Source: JBKHJA01 sp046538375
GTDB lineage: Bacteria > Acidobacteriota > Aminicenantia > Aminicenantales > Aminicenantaceae
DNA: 59,189 nucleotides
NCBI GenBank assembly: GCA_046538375.1
Contig: JBKHJA010000001.1
Span: forward strand, 1 to 59,189
Direction: 5' to 3'
The position numbers and the translations under genes are program-made. Below are positions 51,784 through 59,189 of this stretch, one piece after another. The notes below the pieces were generated by a model, which was not told the DNA's origin, did no database searches, and saw nothing but the letters and a program-made list of their open reading frames with translations. Position 1 is the stretch's first letter. Every line of letters begins with the position of its first letter.

Positions 51784-52674
51784 ATGAAAGTATTGGCCAG
51801 CTTTGGAAAAGGATTAAAAGAGGCTGTCCTGCAGCCAAAAATGGTGGGGATGTTATGGTTCATCAACTTTATGTTTGGTTCGGTTATTTTTTATCTTTTT
51901 TACAAACGGCTGACTGATGTGGTGGGTGACACCCTCACAGCGGATAAGCTGCTGAAAAAGTTTGATTACCATTTCTTTTTTGAATTTTTGGTCCACAGCG
52001 GACAAGCCCTGAGCACCATCTTATTTGTGGCTTTGGTTCTGATGGTCATCTATTTTTTGGTCTCTGTTTTCCTTTACGGAGGAATCCTGTACAGTTTGGT
52101 CCATACTCAAAAATCGGCTTCCATGGAGCCGGAAAGGAAAGGCTTTGGTTCAATCTTTTTCCAGGGGTGTGGCAAATTTTTATGGCGTTTTTTCCGCCTC
52201 GCTGTTTATTCTCTTTTGTTGTGGCTGATTTTTGTTGTTTTCTTTTCTTTGATGGGTCAGATAGTCAAGGCGGTAACAGCCAAAGGGACTCACGAAAAAC
52301 TGGCCTTCTATCTCTTTTTGGTGGAGGTGGCCTTAGGCCTGTTTCTTGTTTTCCTTATAAAAATGATTATGGACTATACTCGAATCAGGATAGTCACCGA
52401 AGATACCCGGTTTGTGTTCCGTTCTCTGTTGAATACCCTTAAGTTCGTGTTCAAGAAATTTGGGAAGACACTGCCTCTCTACTACCTGCTGCTGCTCACT
52501 GGATTTGTTTTGTTCGCCATCTATTGGCTGTTGAAAGCGGTCATCCCCTATCACTCTCTGCTGACCATCCTGATCATCTTTGTGGTGTATCAGCTTTATA
52601 TGGCCAGCCGGGAATGGTTAAGGATAGCCTTCCAGGCAGCTCAGTTAGATTTCTTTTCACTGGCAGGAATTTGA
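51784..52674 (+). CDS. Hypothetical membrane protein with six predicted spans
   Basis: I do not recognise the family. The 296 residues contain six hydrophobic stretches near 20-40, 78-102, 135-158, 175-198, 238-260 and 262-280, without a signal peptide. The spans are separated by Lys-rich loops (for example VRFVFRSLLNTLKFVFKKFG, given in part). GGAAGGAGGAAGGG precedes the ATG. Close spacing suggests cotranscription with the M1 peptidase gene. Confidence 0.7.
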   Translation: MKVLASFGKGLKEAVLQPKMVGMLWFINFMFGSVIFYLFYKRLTDVVGDTLTADKLLKKFDYHFFFEFLVHSGQALSTILFVALVLMVIYFLVSVFLYGGILYSLVHTQKSASMEPERKGFGSIFFQGCGKFLWRFFRLAVYSLLLWLIFVVFFSLMGQIVKAVTAKGTHEKLAFYLFLVEVALGLFLVFLIKMIMDYTRIRIVTEDTRFVFRSLLNTLKFVFKKFGKTLPLYYLLLLTGFVLFAIYWLLKAVIPYHSLLTILIIFVVYQLYMASREWLRIAFQAAQLDFFSLAGI

Positions 52675-52976
52675 TATCAGAGAGAATAGTCAACAAAAAA
52701 ATACACCCGTCAAATTCAGGGATGAAATAAAAAATGAGGAAAAAACCAGTTCATCCGGAAATTTTCGTGATAGAGGAGATGCTGGCTGTTGAGGAATCCA
52801 CATCCTAGTGAGGAGGGTGGTTTACCGGAATGCTGGCGCCTTGCCCAGCCAGCCAAACAAGGCTCTGTCAGTTTGACAAAAAAAGTGGATTCACGCCATC
52901 GCCTTCCCCGATGATTTTAGGGGTGAATTTGCAGCTTTGTTTTTTCTTTTGGATTAGCACTTTAAGATGCGGGAGA

Positions 52977-53044
52977 GGAAGCATTTCCATAACCTTTAAG
53001 AGCATAAATATCTACAATGATTAAAAAGGGTAAGGGATGGGGGG
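52977..53044 (-). repeat. Dispersed intergenic repeat, copy E (diverged)
   Basis: The minus strand reads CCCCCCATCCCTTACCCTTT and ends GGAAATGCTTCC, following the layout of the copies at 21158 and 35475 but with several changes in the AT-rich centre. It forms the left flank of the inverted-repeat element described next. Confidence 0.55.
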
Positions 53045-53171
53045 TCGTCAGCACGCTGATTTTCCCCAGCGAGGAAAATCTACTCCCGTTCGGACTTCAC
53101 TCTCCTCTCCTTTGGAGAGGAACCATGCCCGCTCAGTCCTCACAGGGGCTTCCTCACCCCCCATCCCTTAC
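53030..53171. mobile_element. MITE-like element with 16-bp perfect terminal inverted repeats
   Basis: GTAAGGGATGGGGGGT at 53030-53045 and its exact complement ACCCCCCATCCCTTAC at 53156-53171 enclose 110 bases with two internal hairpins (ATTTTCC/GGAAAAT and CTCTCC/GGAGAG). The ends are the same G/C-rich arm as in the dispersed repeats. No transposase is present. No target-site duplication is obvious. Confidence 0.5.
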
Positions 53172-53319
53172 CCCCTTCACGGAAATGGGTGCTTAATGCT
53201 TGGAGATACTCATTTGAATATTCTTCAGGAAAATAAGATAATAGGGAGGACCTTTACAAAAATGAATCGGGATGTTCTGAAAGGTGTGAAGGTCTGACTT
53301 CTATTTTAGGAGGTGAGGA

Positions 53320-54852
53320 ATGAAAAGCTATTTAAGGCCCATCCCCCGGAGGAAGTTTTTGAAGACCGGTATCGCGGGTGGAGCCGTGGTGGCCACTCTT
53401 CCTGTTTGGAAACTTTTCCCTACTTCTGCTCCTCCTCCTGATTTCCATGTCAATCCCGCTAGTCATCTCTCCCGGGAGACTCTGGAGAAACTGATCAAAG
53501 TTGCCCTCCAAAGGGGAGGTGAATTTGCGGAGGTGTATGTGGAATACAGTGTGGGCAACCAGATACATCTTGAAGAGAACAAGATTTATGGAGCAGGAAG
53601 GGGAGTGGATATGGGAGTGGGGATCCGGGTTCTCCATGGCGAGAAAACGGGCTATGCTTATTGTGATGATTTAAGCTTCGAAAAACTGAAACAGACGGCA
53701 GAGGTGGCCAGTTTTATTGCTGCTGAAAAGGAAACCAGGGAAACAGTGCCGTTAAAGCAGGAAAAGATTCCTTCTTATTACCTGGTGGAGGTTTCTCCTG
53801 ACAGCATAGTCCCCAAGGAAAAAGCCGGGCTGCTGTGGAAAGCCAATTCAGCGGGAAGGGAATATGACAAAAGAGTGAACCAGGTGAATGTGGGTTTTTC
53901 TGATCAAAACAAGAAGATCACCATTGCCAACTCTGAGGGAACATGGGTGGAAGACACCCAGACCATATCCAGGCTTTTTGTCAGTATCAATGCCATGGAA
54001 GGAGACAGGAGGAGCCGCGGCTATGCTTACAAGGGAGGAACCCTGGGTTATGAACATTATGACTTAGAACTGGCCGAGGAACTGGCCGAGGAGGCTGGCA
54101 GAATGGCCGTTGCCATGCTTCCCGCCGAAGATGCTCCAGCCGGAGAATATCCTATTGTGATGGCTAAAGGACACTGCGGAACATTCTTCCATGAAGCCAT
54201 CGGACACAGCCTGGAGAGTGATGGAATCAGGAAAAAGACTTCCTGTTTCTGGGACAAGAAAAGAAAAATGATTGCTTCCGAGAAGGCTTCTCTGGCTGAT
54301 GACGGGACAGTGCCTGGAGCAAGAGGCTCCATCAATGCGGATGATGAAGGGACGCCCGGACAAAAAAATCTCCTTATTGAAAAAGGCCGGTGCGTTAACT
54401 TTCTGTATGACAGGTTGAACGCCAAATTGATGAAGGCGGAGCTGACCGGAAACGGAAGAAGAGAATCTTATCAGCATTATCCCATCCCCAGAATGACCAA
54501 CACCTACTTGTTGGCAGGAGAGGATGATCCAGAGGATATCGTTAAATCAGTCAAAAAGGGCCTGTACATCGCCCGTATCGGAGGAGGAAATGTCACTTGG
54601 GTCACAGGAAGATTTGTGTTCTCTGTTCCTGAAGGATACATGATTGAGGACGGTAAAATCACCAAACCCCTCAAAGGAATCCAGCTGATGGGAAGTGGTC
54701 CAGAAGTATTGAAAAATATCGTGATGATAGGACCTGATCTGGAGATTTTGGGTGGAGGAACCTGTGGAAAAGATGGGCAGGGAAAGCCTGTTTCTGATGG
54801 GAATCCGACCTTGAAAGTCTCTGAAATAACCATCGGCGGGGCTAAAGTGTAA
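53320..54852 (+). CDS. tldD-like: TldD-family metallopeptidase with twin-arginine signal
   Basis: A 510-residue protein of the TldD/PmbA family. The catalytic HEXXXH is H291-E-A-I-G-H296 in FFHEAIGHSLESDG. Unlike most TldD proteins it begins with PRRKFLKTGIAGGAVVA, a Tat (twin-arginine) signal with a hydrophobic stretch, so the folded enzyme should be exported. TldD cleaves unfolded peptides in complex with TldE. It is followed by its TldE partner after 13 bases. AGGAGGTGAGG precedes the start. Confidence 0.9.
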   Translation: MKSYLRPIPRRKFLKTGIAGGAVVATLPVWKLFPTSAPPPDFHVNPASHLSRETLEKLIKVALQRGGEFAEVYVEYSVGNQIHLEENKIYGAGRGVDMGVGIRVLHGEKTGYAYCDDLSFEKLKQTAEVASFIAAEKETRETVPLKQEKIPSYYLVEVSPDSIVPKEKAGLLWKANSAGREYDKRVNQVNVGFSDQNKKITIANSEGTWVEDTQTISRLFVSINAMEGDRRSRGYAYKGGTLGYEHYDLELAEELAEEAGRMAVAMLPAEDAPAGEYPIVMAKGHCGTFFHEAIGHSLESDGIRKKTSCFWDKKRKMIASEKASLADDGTVPGARGSINADDEGTPGQKNLLIEKGRCVNFLYDRLNAKLMKAELTGNGRRESYQHYPIPRMTNTYLLAGEDDPEDIVKSVKKGLYIARIGGGNVTWVTGRFVFSVPEGYMIEDGKITKPLKGIQLMGSGPEVLKNIVMIGPDLEILGGGTCGKDGQGKPVSDGNPTLKVSEITIGGAKV

Positions 54853-54865
54853 AGGGAGGTTGAGA

Positions 54866-56209
54866 ATGAATTATCAGTCTTTAGCAGAAAATATTGTCAA
54901 AAAGGCTTTAAAATTAGGGGCAGATGAAGCAGAAGTCTATTTAGAAAACCAGAGAGAGTTTGAAATGGAGCTCAGGAACAAGGATGTAGAAACTGTCAAG
55001 CAGGCCACCTCCAAGGGAATAGGATTGACTGTGTTTAAAGACAAAAGACTGGGATTTTCTTATACTTCTGATTTTTCAGACCAGTCCATCCATGAATTCA
55101 CCAAAAAAACGGTTCAACTTTCTGATGTGGCTGATCCCAAACCCTGGAATGGACTGCCTGATTACAAAAAAGGGAAAATTCAACAACTTGATCTTTATGA
55201 TCCTTCCATCATGGATATCCCTAATGAAAAGAAAATAGACACAGCCAGAGAATTAGAAAAAATAGCCTTGGCTTATGATAAAAGAATCACCAAATCAAGA
55301 GGAGCATCTTTTGGCGATGCGGAAACAGAAACCATCATCGCCAATTCCAAAGGCATTTCCTATTCTACAAAAAGCACAGGGGTGTATTTTGGCGTGGCGG
55401 TAGTGGCTGAGCAAGGGGATGAGATGCAGTCAGGGGGATGGTACTGTTCCAAGACTCATTTTAAGGACCTGGATGCAGTGGAAGAGATAGCCAGGGAAGC
55501 AGGAAAGAGGGCCGTAGAGAAGCTGGGAGTCAAGCCTGTATCCACTCAAAAAGCTCCTGTGGTTTTCGACCGCTATGCCACTGGTGCCTTCTGGGCTGGA
55601 ATCCTGTTTGCCATGAACGGAGACAGCGTTTTCAAAAAAACCACTTTTCTAACTGATTATCTTGATAAGCCCATCGCTTCAGAATTGATCACCATAATCG
55701 ATGATCCCACCATTTCAAGACATGTGGCCTCTTGTCCTTTTGATGGAGAGGGAAAAATAACCAGAAAGAATGTTCTCATTGGTAAAGGAATTCTCAACAT
55801 GTTCCTCTATGATACCATCACGGCCAGAAAAGCGGGTGTGGAGGTCAACACCATAGCCAGCCGCCGCAGTTACCGATCGCTGCCCTCGGCCGGTTTTCTG
55901 AATGTGGTGGTTCAAAACGGAAAACTCAGCCCACAACAAATCCTTTCAGGCATAAAAAACGGTTATTATGTCAAAGGGCTTAGAGGCATAGGGACAGATA
56001 TCCCTACGGGAAATTATTCTGTAGGCTCTCATGGTTTCTGGATAAAGGACGGAGAGATCGCCTTCCCCGTAGATGGAGTGACCCTGGGTGGAGATGTGCT
56101 GGATATGCTGAAGAATATTGAAGTTGTGGCCAACGATCTTGATATCAGAGGAAGTCTGAACAGCCCTTCTTTTAAAATTGCTGAGATGACAGTGGGAGGA
56201 ACAACGTAA
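54866..56209 (+). CDS. tldE-like: TldE/PmbA-family protein, partner of TldD
   Basis: A 447-residue TldE homologue without the HEXXXH site, as expected for the non-catalytic partner. GADEAEVYLENQREFEMELRN and the C-terminal GGDVLDMLKNIEVVANDLD are family marks. The ATG at 54866 is chosen because GGGAGG lies six bases upstream; a TTG two codons earlier would sit right on it. It has no signal peptide of its own, so export would require carriage on the Tat-signal TldD. Confidence 0.9.
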   Translation: MNYQSLAENIVKKALKLGADEAEVYLENQREFEMELRNKDVETVKQATSKGIGLTVFKDKRLGFSYTSDFSDQSIHEFTKKTVQLSDVADPKPWNGLPDYKKGKIQQLDLYDPSIMDIPNEKKIDTARELEKIALAYDKRITKSRGASFGDAETETIIANSKGISYSTKSTGVYFGVAVVAEQGDEMQSGGWYCSKTHFKDLDAVEEIAREAGKRAVEKLGVKPVSTQKAPVVFDRYATGAFWAGILFAMNGDSVFKKTTFLTDYLDKPIASELITIIDDPTISRHVASCPFDGEGKITRKNVLIGKGILNMFLYDTITARKAGVEVNTIASRRSYRSLPSAGFLNVVVQNGKLSPQQILSGIKNGYYVKGLRGIGTDIPTGNYSVGSHGFWIKDGEIAFPVDGVTLGGDVLDMLKNIEVVANDLDIRGSLNSPSFKIAEMTVGGTT

Positions 56210-56400
56210 TTCCTTAAACTTGTGAAAGCTTTGGTGTTTATATTTTTTCCCTGAAAGATTTTTTAGAGAGTTCAAAAAAAAGTACTTGCAAATTTTTTTG
56301 AGAAACTGAATAATTATACACTCTTGGCGTTCACTTCTTTGAGTTTAAGACAAAAAGGGGTGCTTCGTTCCAAGGTGAATTTATTTTTTTGAGGTGTATA

Positions 56401-56655
56401 ATGGCGGTTCAGATTTACGTGGGCAACTTAGCCTACAGAATGAAAGAGGAATCACTTAGAGAACTATTTGAACAGTTTGGTGAAGTGACATCGGTGAAGA
56501 TCATTAAGGATCGTATGACAGGCCGGTCAAGAGGTTTTGGATTTGTGGAGATGGCAGAACAGGAAGAAGCTGAAAAAGCTATCCAAGAGCTTAACGACAC
56601 AGAAGTTGAGGGAAGAAATCTCAAGGTGAATGTGGCCAGACCGAGAAGGGAATGA
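56401..56655 (+). CDS. Single-RRM RNA-binding protein
   Basis: An 84-residue protein consisting of one RNA recognition motif: RNP2 is IYVGNL (4-9) and RNP1 is RGFGFVEM (about 44-51). Such small RRM proteins are found in cyanobacteria and several other phyla and are often cold-induced. GAGGTG lies 6-7 bases upstream of the ATG. The AT-rich region before it (56280-56330) has a TTGCAA box and a TATACA-like sequence and could be its promoter. It is monocistronic. Confidence 0.92.
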   Translation: MAVQIYVGNLAYRMKEESLRELFEQFGEVTSVKIIKDRMTGRSRGFGFVEMAEQEEAEKAIQELNDTEVEGRNLKVNVARPRRE

Positions 56656-56930
56656 AGCCAGGAAATTGGATCCTTACCATCGGCTTGCCAACAAAAGATC
56701 CCCATTGATATAGAGCAAAAGAAATTATTCCCTAGACCAAGTAACATTCCTGATTTTCAATCCTCCCTAAAGCATTAAAGAATTCAACGCCCTAGGTTGT
56801 TTCGCAGCGGTGGAGGAGTGTTTATGTTTGTTTGACCATCGGTTGATATGCCCTGCGGCCTGCCGGGGTTCTCCCTCCCGGTTGACTCCAAAGTTTCTTC
56901 TGTTATAAGTTCTTTGGAGAAGAAGGAAGT

Positions 56931-57302
56931 ATGTACAGTTTTCTGGATAAGTTCTTTTACCTGTTTCATTCCAGCCTGATGATTTTTATCCTGGGGGGAT
57001 GGATCTGGCAGAAAACCAGATTAGCGAATCTTGTGGTGATTTTATTGACTTCCTTTTCTTGGTTTTTCCTGGGAATTTGGTATGGGTTTGGCTTTTGTCC
57101 CAGTACAGAATGGCACTGGCAGGTAAGAATGAAGTTGGGACATTTTGATATGCCCGATTCTTATACCAAATTTCTGGTTGACTCTTTGACTGGATGGGAT
57201 ATAAGTCAAAAAATGGTAGATGTTTTTGCGGTTCTTTTTTTGATGCTGGCTCTGACAGCCTCAGTGTGGACAAATGTGAGAGATTGGAAAAGGAAAGGAT
57301 AA
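56931..57302 (+). CDS. DUF2784-like small membrane protein
   Basis: A 123-residue membrane protein with spans near 14-30, 33-52 and 98-115. GFCPSTEWHWQVRMKLG matches the conserved Cys-Pro-x-Thr-x-Trp-His-Trp motif of DUF2784, a family of unknown function. It ends two bases before the ATPase gene, so the pair is cotranscribed. Confidence 0.6.
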   Translation: MYSFLDKFFYLFHSSLMIFILGGWIWQKTRLANLVVILLTSFSWFFLGIWYGFGFCPSTEWHWQVRMKLGHFDMPDSYTKFLVDSLTGWDISQKMVDVFAVLFLMLALTASVWTNVRDWKRKG

Positions 57303-57304
57303 TA

Positions 57305-59026
57305 ATGCTGAACAAGCATGATTTGAGGAATACTCTTCGAAAAATAGACCACCGGGGCTACAAAGCTTATAAAGACATCAAAGGTGTCTACGACTTTGGA
57401 GAATTCACTTTGTATATCGACCATGTTCAGGGGGATCCTTTCGCTTCTCCCAGCCGGCTTCGGGTAGGAGTGGCCAAACCGACCGCTGATTTCCCACCTG
57501 ACTCCTACTGCAGCCCAAGCAGGGAAATCGCTCTGCGGGATTTTATCGCCCGCATGTTTTACCAGGCTTCAAAGAGAATCGCCAGGGGTTCTCGAGGAAC
57601 AGGGAAAAGCGGACTCATTTCCATAGACCAGCCAGGCCAGGAAATCCTGGAACGCACTTCAGCCTTCATCCTTGATTCACACATCGAAGCCAGGTTTATC
57701 ATGGGGCTGCCAGCTTTCGGAAGAAGAATTGCAGGCTCCCATGCCGTGGCCATGTTTTTTGAGGAGCTCCCTCAGATTGTCCACTCCTCCTTGTTTTTTA
57801 AGAATGTTGACCGCGAACATCTCTACAGCCATATAAAAACCGCAGAGGATGCAGATTCGCTGCGCCAGCAGCTTCGAGAAAAAGGCCTGGTGGCCTTTGT
57901 GGCTGATAAGGCTGTACTTCCCCGGGCCAGTGGTGTGGACCCTAGACCTCTTGCTTATGGCCGGGTGGTTCCCTTTGAATCTCCATCCACTCTGCGGGTG
58001 GAGATGAGAACACCCAACAGCGGATTGGTCACTGGAATGGGAATACGTGAAGGGGTGACCCTGGTGGTGGGAGGAGGATATCACGGCAAGAGCACTTTGC
58101 TTCGCGCCTTAGAGATGGGAGTGTACAATCATGTCCCCGGAGATGGAAGAGAACGGGTGGTGACAGATCCTTCGGCTGTTAAAATAAGAGCCGAAGATGG
58201 CCGGCGTATCGAAAAGGTGGATATTTCGCCTTTTATATCCAATCTTCCTTTTGGCCAGACCACCGAAGAATTCTTCACAGAGGAGGCCAGCGGCTCCACT
58301 TCCCAGGCGGCAAACACCATAGAAGCGTTAGAAATAGGAGCTAAAGTTCTGCTCATTGACGAAGATACATCGGCCACCAATTTCATGATCAGGGACCACA
58401 GGATGCAGGAACTGGTCTCCAAGGACAAGGAGCCCATAACTCCCTTCCTGGATAAAATCCGTCAGTTGTACACAGGTCTGGGGATTTCCACTATTTTGGT
58501 TATAGGAGGATCAGGAGATTATTTTGACGTGGCTGATTGTGTGGTGTGCATGATGGACTACAAACCCCATGACCTGACCAAACAGGCCTTAGCCATTGCC
58601 CGAAAATACAAAGCCGAGCGTCAAGCCGAAGGAGGCCCACACTTTGGCAGAATCACCCGCCGGATTCCTCTGGCTCACAGTTTTAATCCCAGGAAAGGGA
58701 AAAGAGAGGTGAAGATTGCCTGTAAGGGCAGGCATTCCATAATGTTCGGCACCCAGCGCATCGATCTTTCCGCTTTGGAGCAGCTCGTGGATATCAGTCA
58801 GACCAGGGCTATAGGAGATGCCATCTATTATGTCCGTAAATACATGAACGGGGAGAGAACCTTGGAGGAAATCATCGCCGGTGTGCTGGAGGATATTAGA
58901 GAAAAAGGATTGGATGTCCTCAACCCTAAGCCGGTGGGCGATTATGCCGCTTTCCGGGCTCTGGAACTTGCCGCTGCCATCAATCGGCTGAGAACGCTTA
59001 AAGTGCTTCAAGAGAAGAATAAATAA
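57305..59026 (+). CDS. Predicted ATPase of the ABC class (COG3044-type)
   Basis: A cytosolic P-loop protein of 573 residues with no membrane domain. Walker A reads GGGYHGKST near residue 258, and ALEIGAKVLLIDEDTSATNFM carries a Walker B-like acid pair. The family has a long N-terminal domain (IDHRGYKAYKDIKG) and a conserved DQP-type segment. Its function is unknown in all bacteria. I use the ATG at 57305, preceded by AGGAAAGGA, and not the upstream open frame, which overlaps the DUF2784 gene. Confidence 0.85.
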   Translation: MLNKHDLRNTLRKIDHRGYKAYKDIKGVYDFGEFTLYIDHVQGDPFASPSRLRVGVAKPTADFPPDSYCSPSREIALRDFIARMFYQASKRIARGSRGTGKSGLISIDQPGQEILERTSAFILDSHIEARFIMGLPAFGRRIAGSHAVAMFFEELPQIVHSSLFFKNVDREHLYSHIKTAEDADSLRQQLREKGLVAFVADKAVLPRASGVDPRPLAYGRVVPFESPSTLRVEMRTPNSGLVTGMGIREGVTLVVGGGYHGKSTLLRALEMGVYNHVPGDGRERVVTDPSAVKIRAEDGRRIEKVDISPFISNLPFGQTTEEFFTEEASGSTSQAANTIEALEIGAKVLLIDEDTSATNFMIRDHRMQELVSKDKEPITPFLDKIRQLYTGLGISTILVIGGSGDYFDVADCVVCMMDYKPHDLTKQALAIARKYKAERQAEGGPHFGRITRRIPLAHSFNPRKGKREVKIACKGRHSIMFGTQRIDLSALEQLVDISQTRAIGDAIYYVRKYMNGERTLEEIIAGVLEDIREKGLDVLNPKPVGDYAAFRALELAAAINRLRTLKVLQEKNK

Positions 59027-59146
59027 GTCTATAAAATTTTCCCCTGATCAAATTGCCGCTGCAACATGAAAGCTGCCTGTGGCTTTTCAATATTATATAA
59101 CCTGGATTATTCATGAATTCGCTGGAAACAATGCATATGAGGGAGG

Positions 59147-59189
59147 AAATTGGGGACATGACCCAATTTTCTGAAATTGGGATCGTGTC
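59147..59189. repeat. Inverted repeat at right window edge
   Basis: GACATGACCCAATTT and AAATTGGGATCGTGTC form an imperfect hairpin with a TCTG loop, preceded by another AAATTGGGG. It looks like a copy of a palindromic repeat (REP-like) and may continue beyond the window. It begins about 120 bases after the ATPase stop and has no T run. Confidence 0.5.

Larger units (their letters stand above)
52675..53319. other. Long intergenic gap containing repeats, no gene seen
   Basis: This is the longest gene-free stretch of the window. Apart from the inverted-repeat element at 52977-53200 and a GGATGAA/TTCATCC dyad near 52719-52757, I see only short open frames that lack ribosome-binding sites and protein-like composition. 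The right end carries AGGAGGTGAGG for the TldD gene. Confidence 0.6.

Noticed and set aside
52675..53319. tRNA, small RNA or CRISPR in the long gap
   Set aside because: No cloverleaf, no regularly spaced direct repeats; the structure is explained by the inverted-repeat element.
53320..56209. A peptide-natural-product cluster around TldD/TldE
   Set aside because: TldD/TldE can mature modified peptides, but no precursor peptide, modifying enzyme or dedicated exporter is adjacent.

Overview
The window is bacterial, compactly coded, about 47% GC by eye, and free of tRNA, rRNA, prophage or CRISPR signals. The combination of a GWxTD-domain protein, a TonB-dependent receptor with an N-terminal carboxypeptidase-regulatory-like domain, many exported peptidases and serine hydrolases, and an RpoD with a large non-conserved insert suggests an Acidobacteria/Aminicenantes-type Gram-negative organism that lives on peptides and amino acids. 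That placement is inference from gene content, not from a marker tree.

Region 1 (1-10410, minus strand) is one aromatic amino acid super-operon: trpE-trpG-trpD-trpC-trpF-trpB-trpA-aroH-aroF-tyrA-aroA-aroE. Genes overlap or nearly touch throughout. It starts from a near-consensus sigma70 promoter and passes a textbook transcription attenuator. The leader peptide there carries a Tyr3-Trp2-Tyr cluster inside the loop of the 1:2 hairpin, so the operon should respond to both tryptophan and tyrosine.

Region 2 (10507-17855, plus strand) is a divergent histidine operon: hisG-hisC-HAD phosphatase-hisB-hisH-hisF-hisA/I/E-hisD. HisA, HisI and HisE are fused into one chain. A HAD hydrolase sits where the missing histinidol-phosphate phosphatase is expected.

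Region 3 (17968-24451) holds the primary sigma factor gene rpoD, preceded by what looks like a 3' remnant of dnaG, then an exported HEXXXH protein of unknown function, a beta-lactamase-fold protein lacking the usual catalytic residues, a DUF4870 protein and an exonuclease III.

Region 4 (24435-33635, minus strand) is a peptide/nickel-type ABC transporter operon (oppB, oppC, oppD, a substrate-binding lipoprotein) with hydantoinase/oxoprolinase genes embedded in it. The beta subunit (HyuB) is fused in frame to the second ATPase (OppF). It looks like an import-and-hydrolyse unit for a cyclic amide such as 5-oxoproline, a pyroglutamyl peptide or a hydantoin.

Region 5 (34030-59189) is mostly exported or membrane functions: CapA-like protein, a lipoprotein version of an M81/MlrC peptidase, a serine hydrolase, TPR and GWxTD proteins, a TonB receptor with a GntR/FCD regulator, a YhdT/PanF-like symporter pair, gamma-glutamyltransferase, an M1 aminopeptidase, a Tat-signal TldD with TldE, an RRM protein, and a DUF2784/ABC-class ATPase pair. 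At least five intergenic gaps carry copies of a short dispersed repeat; one gap carries an inverted-repeat (MITE-like) form.
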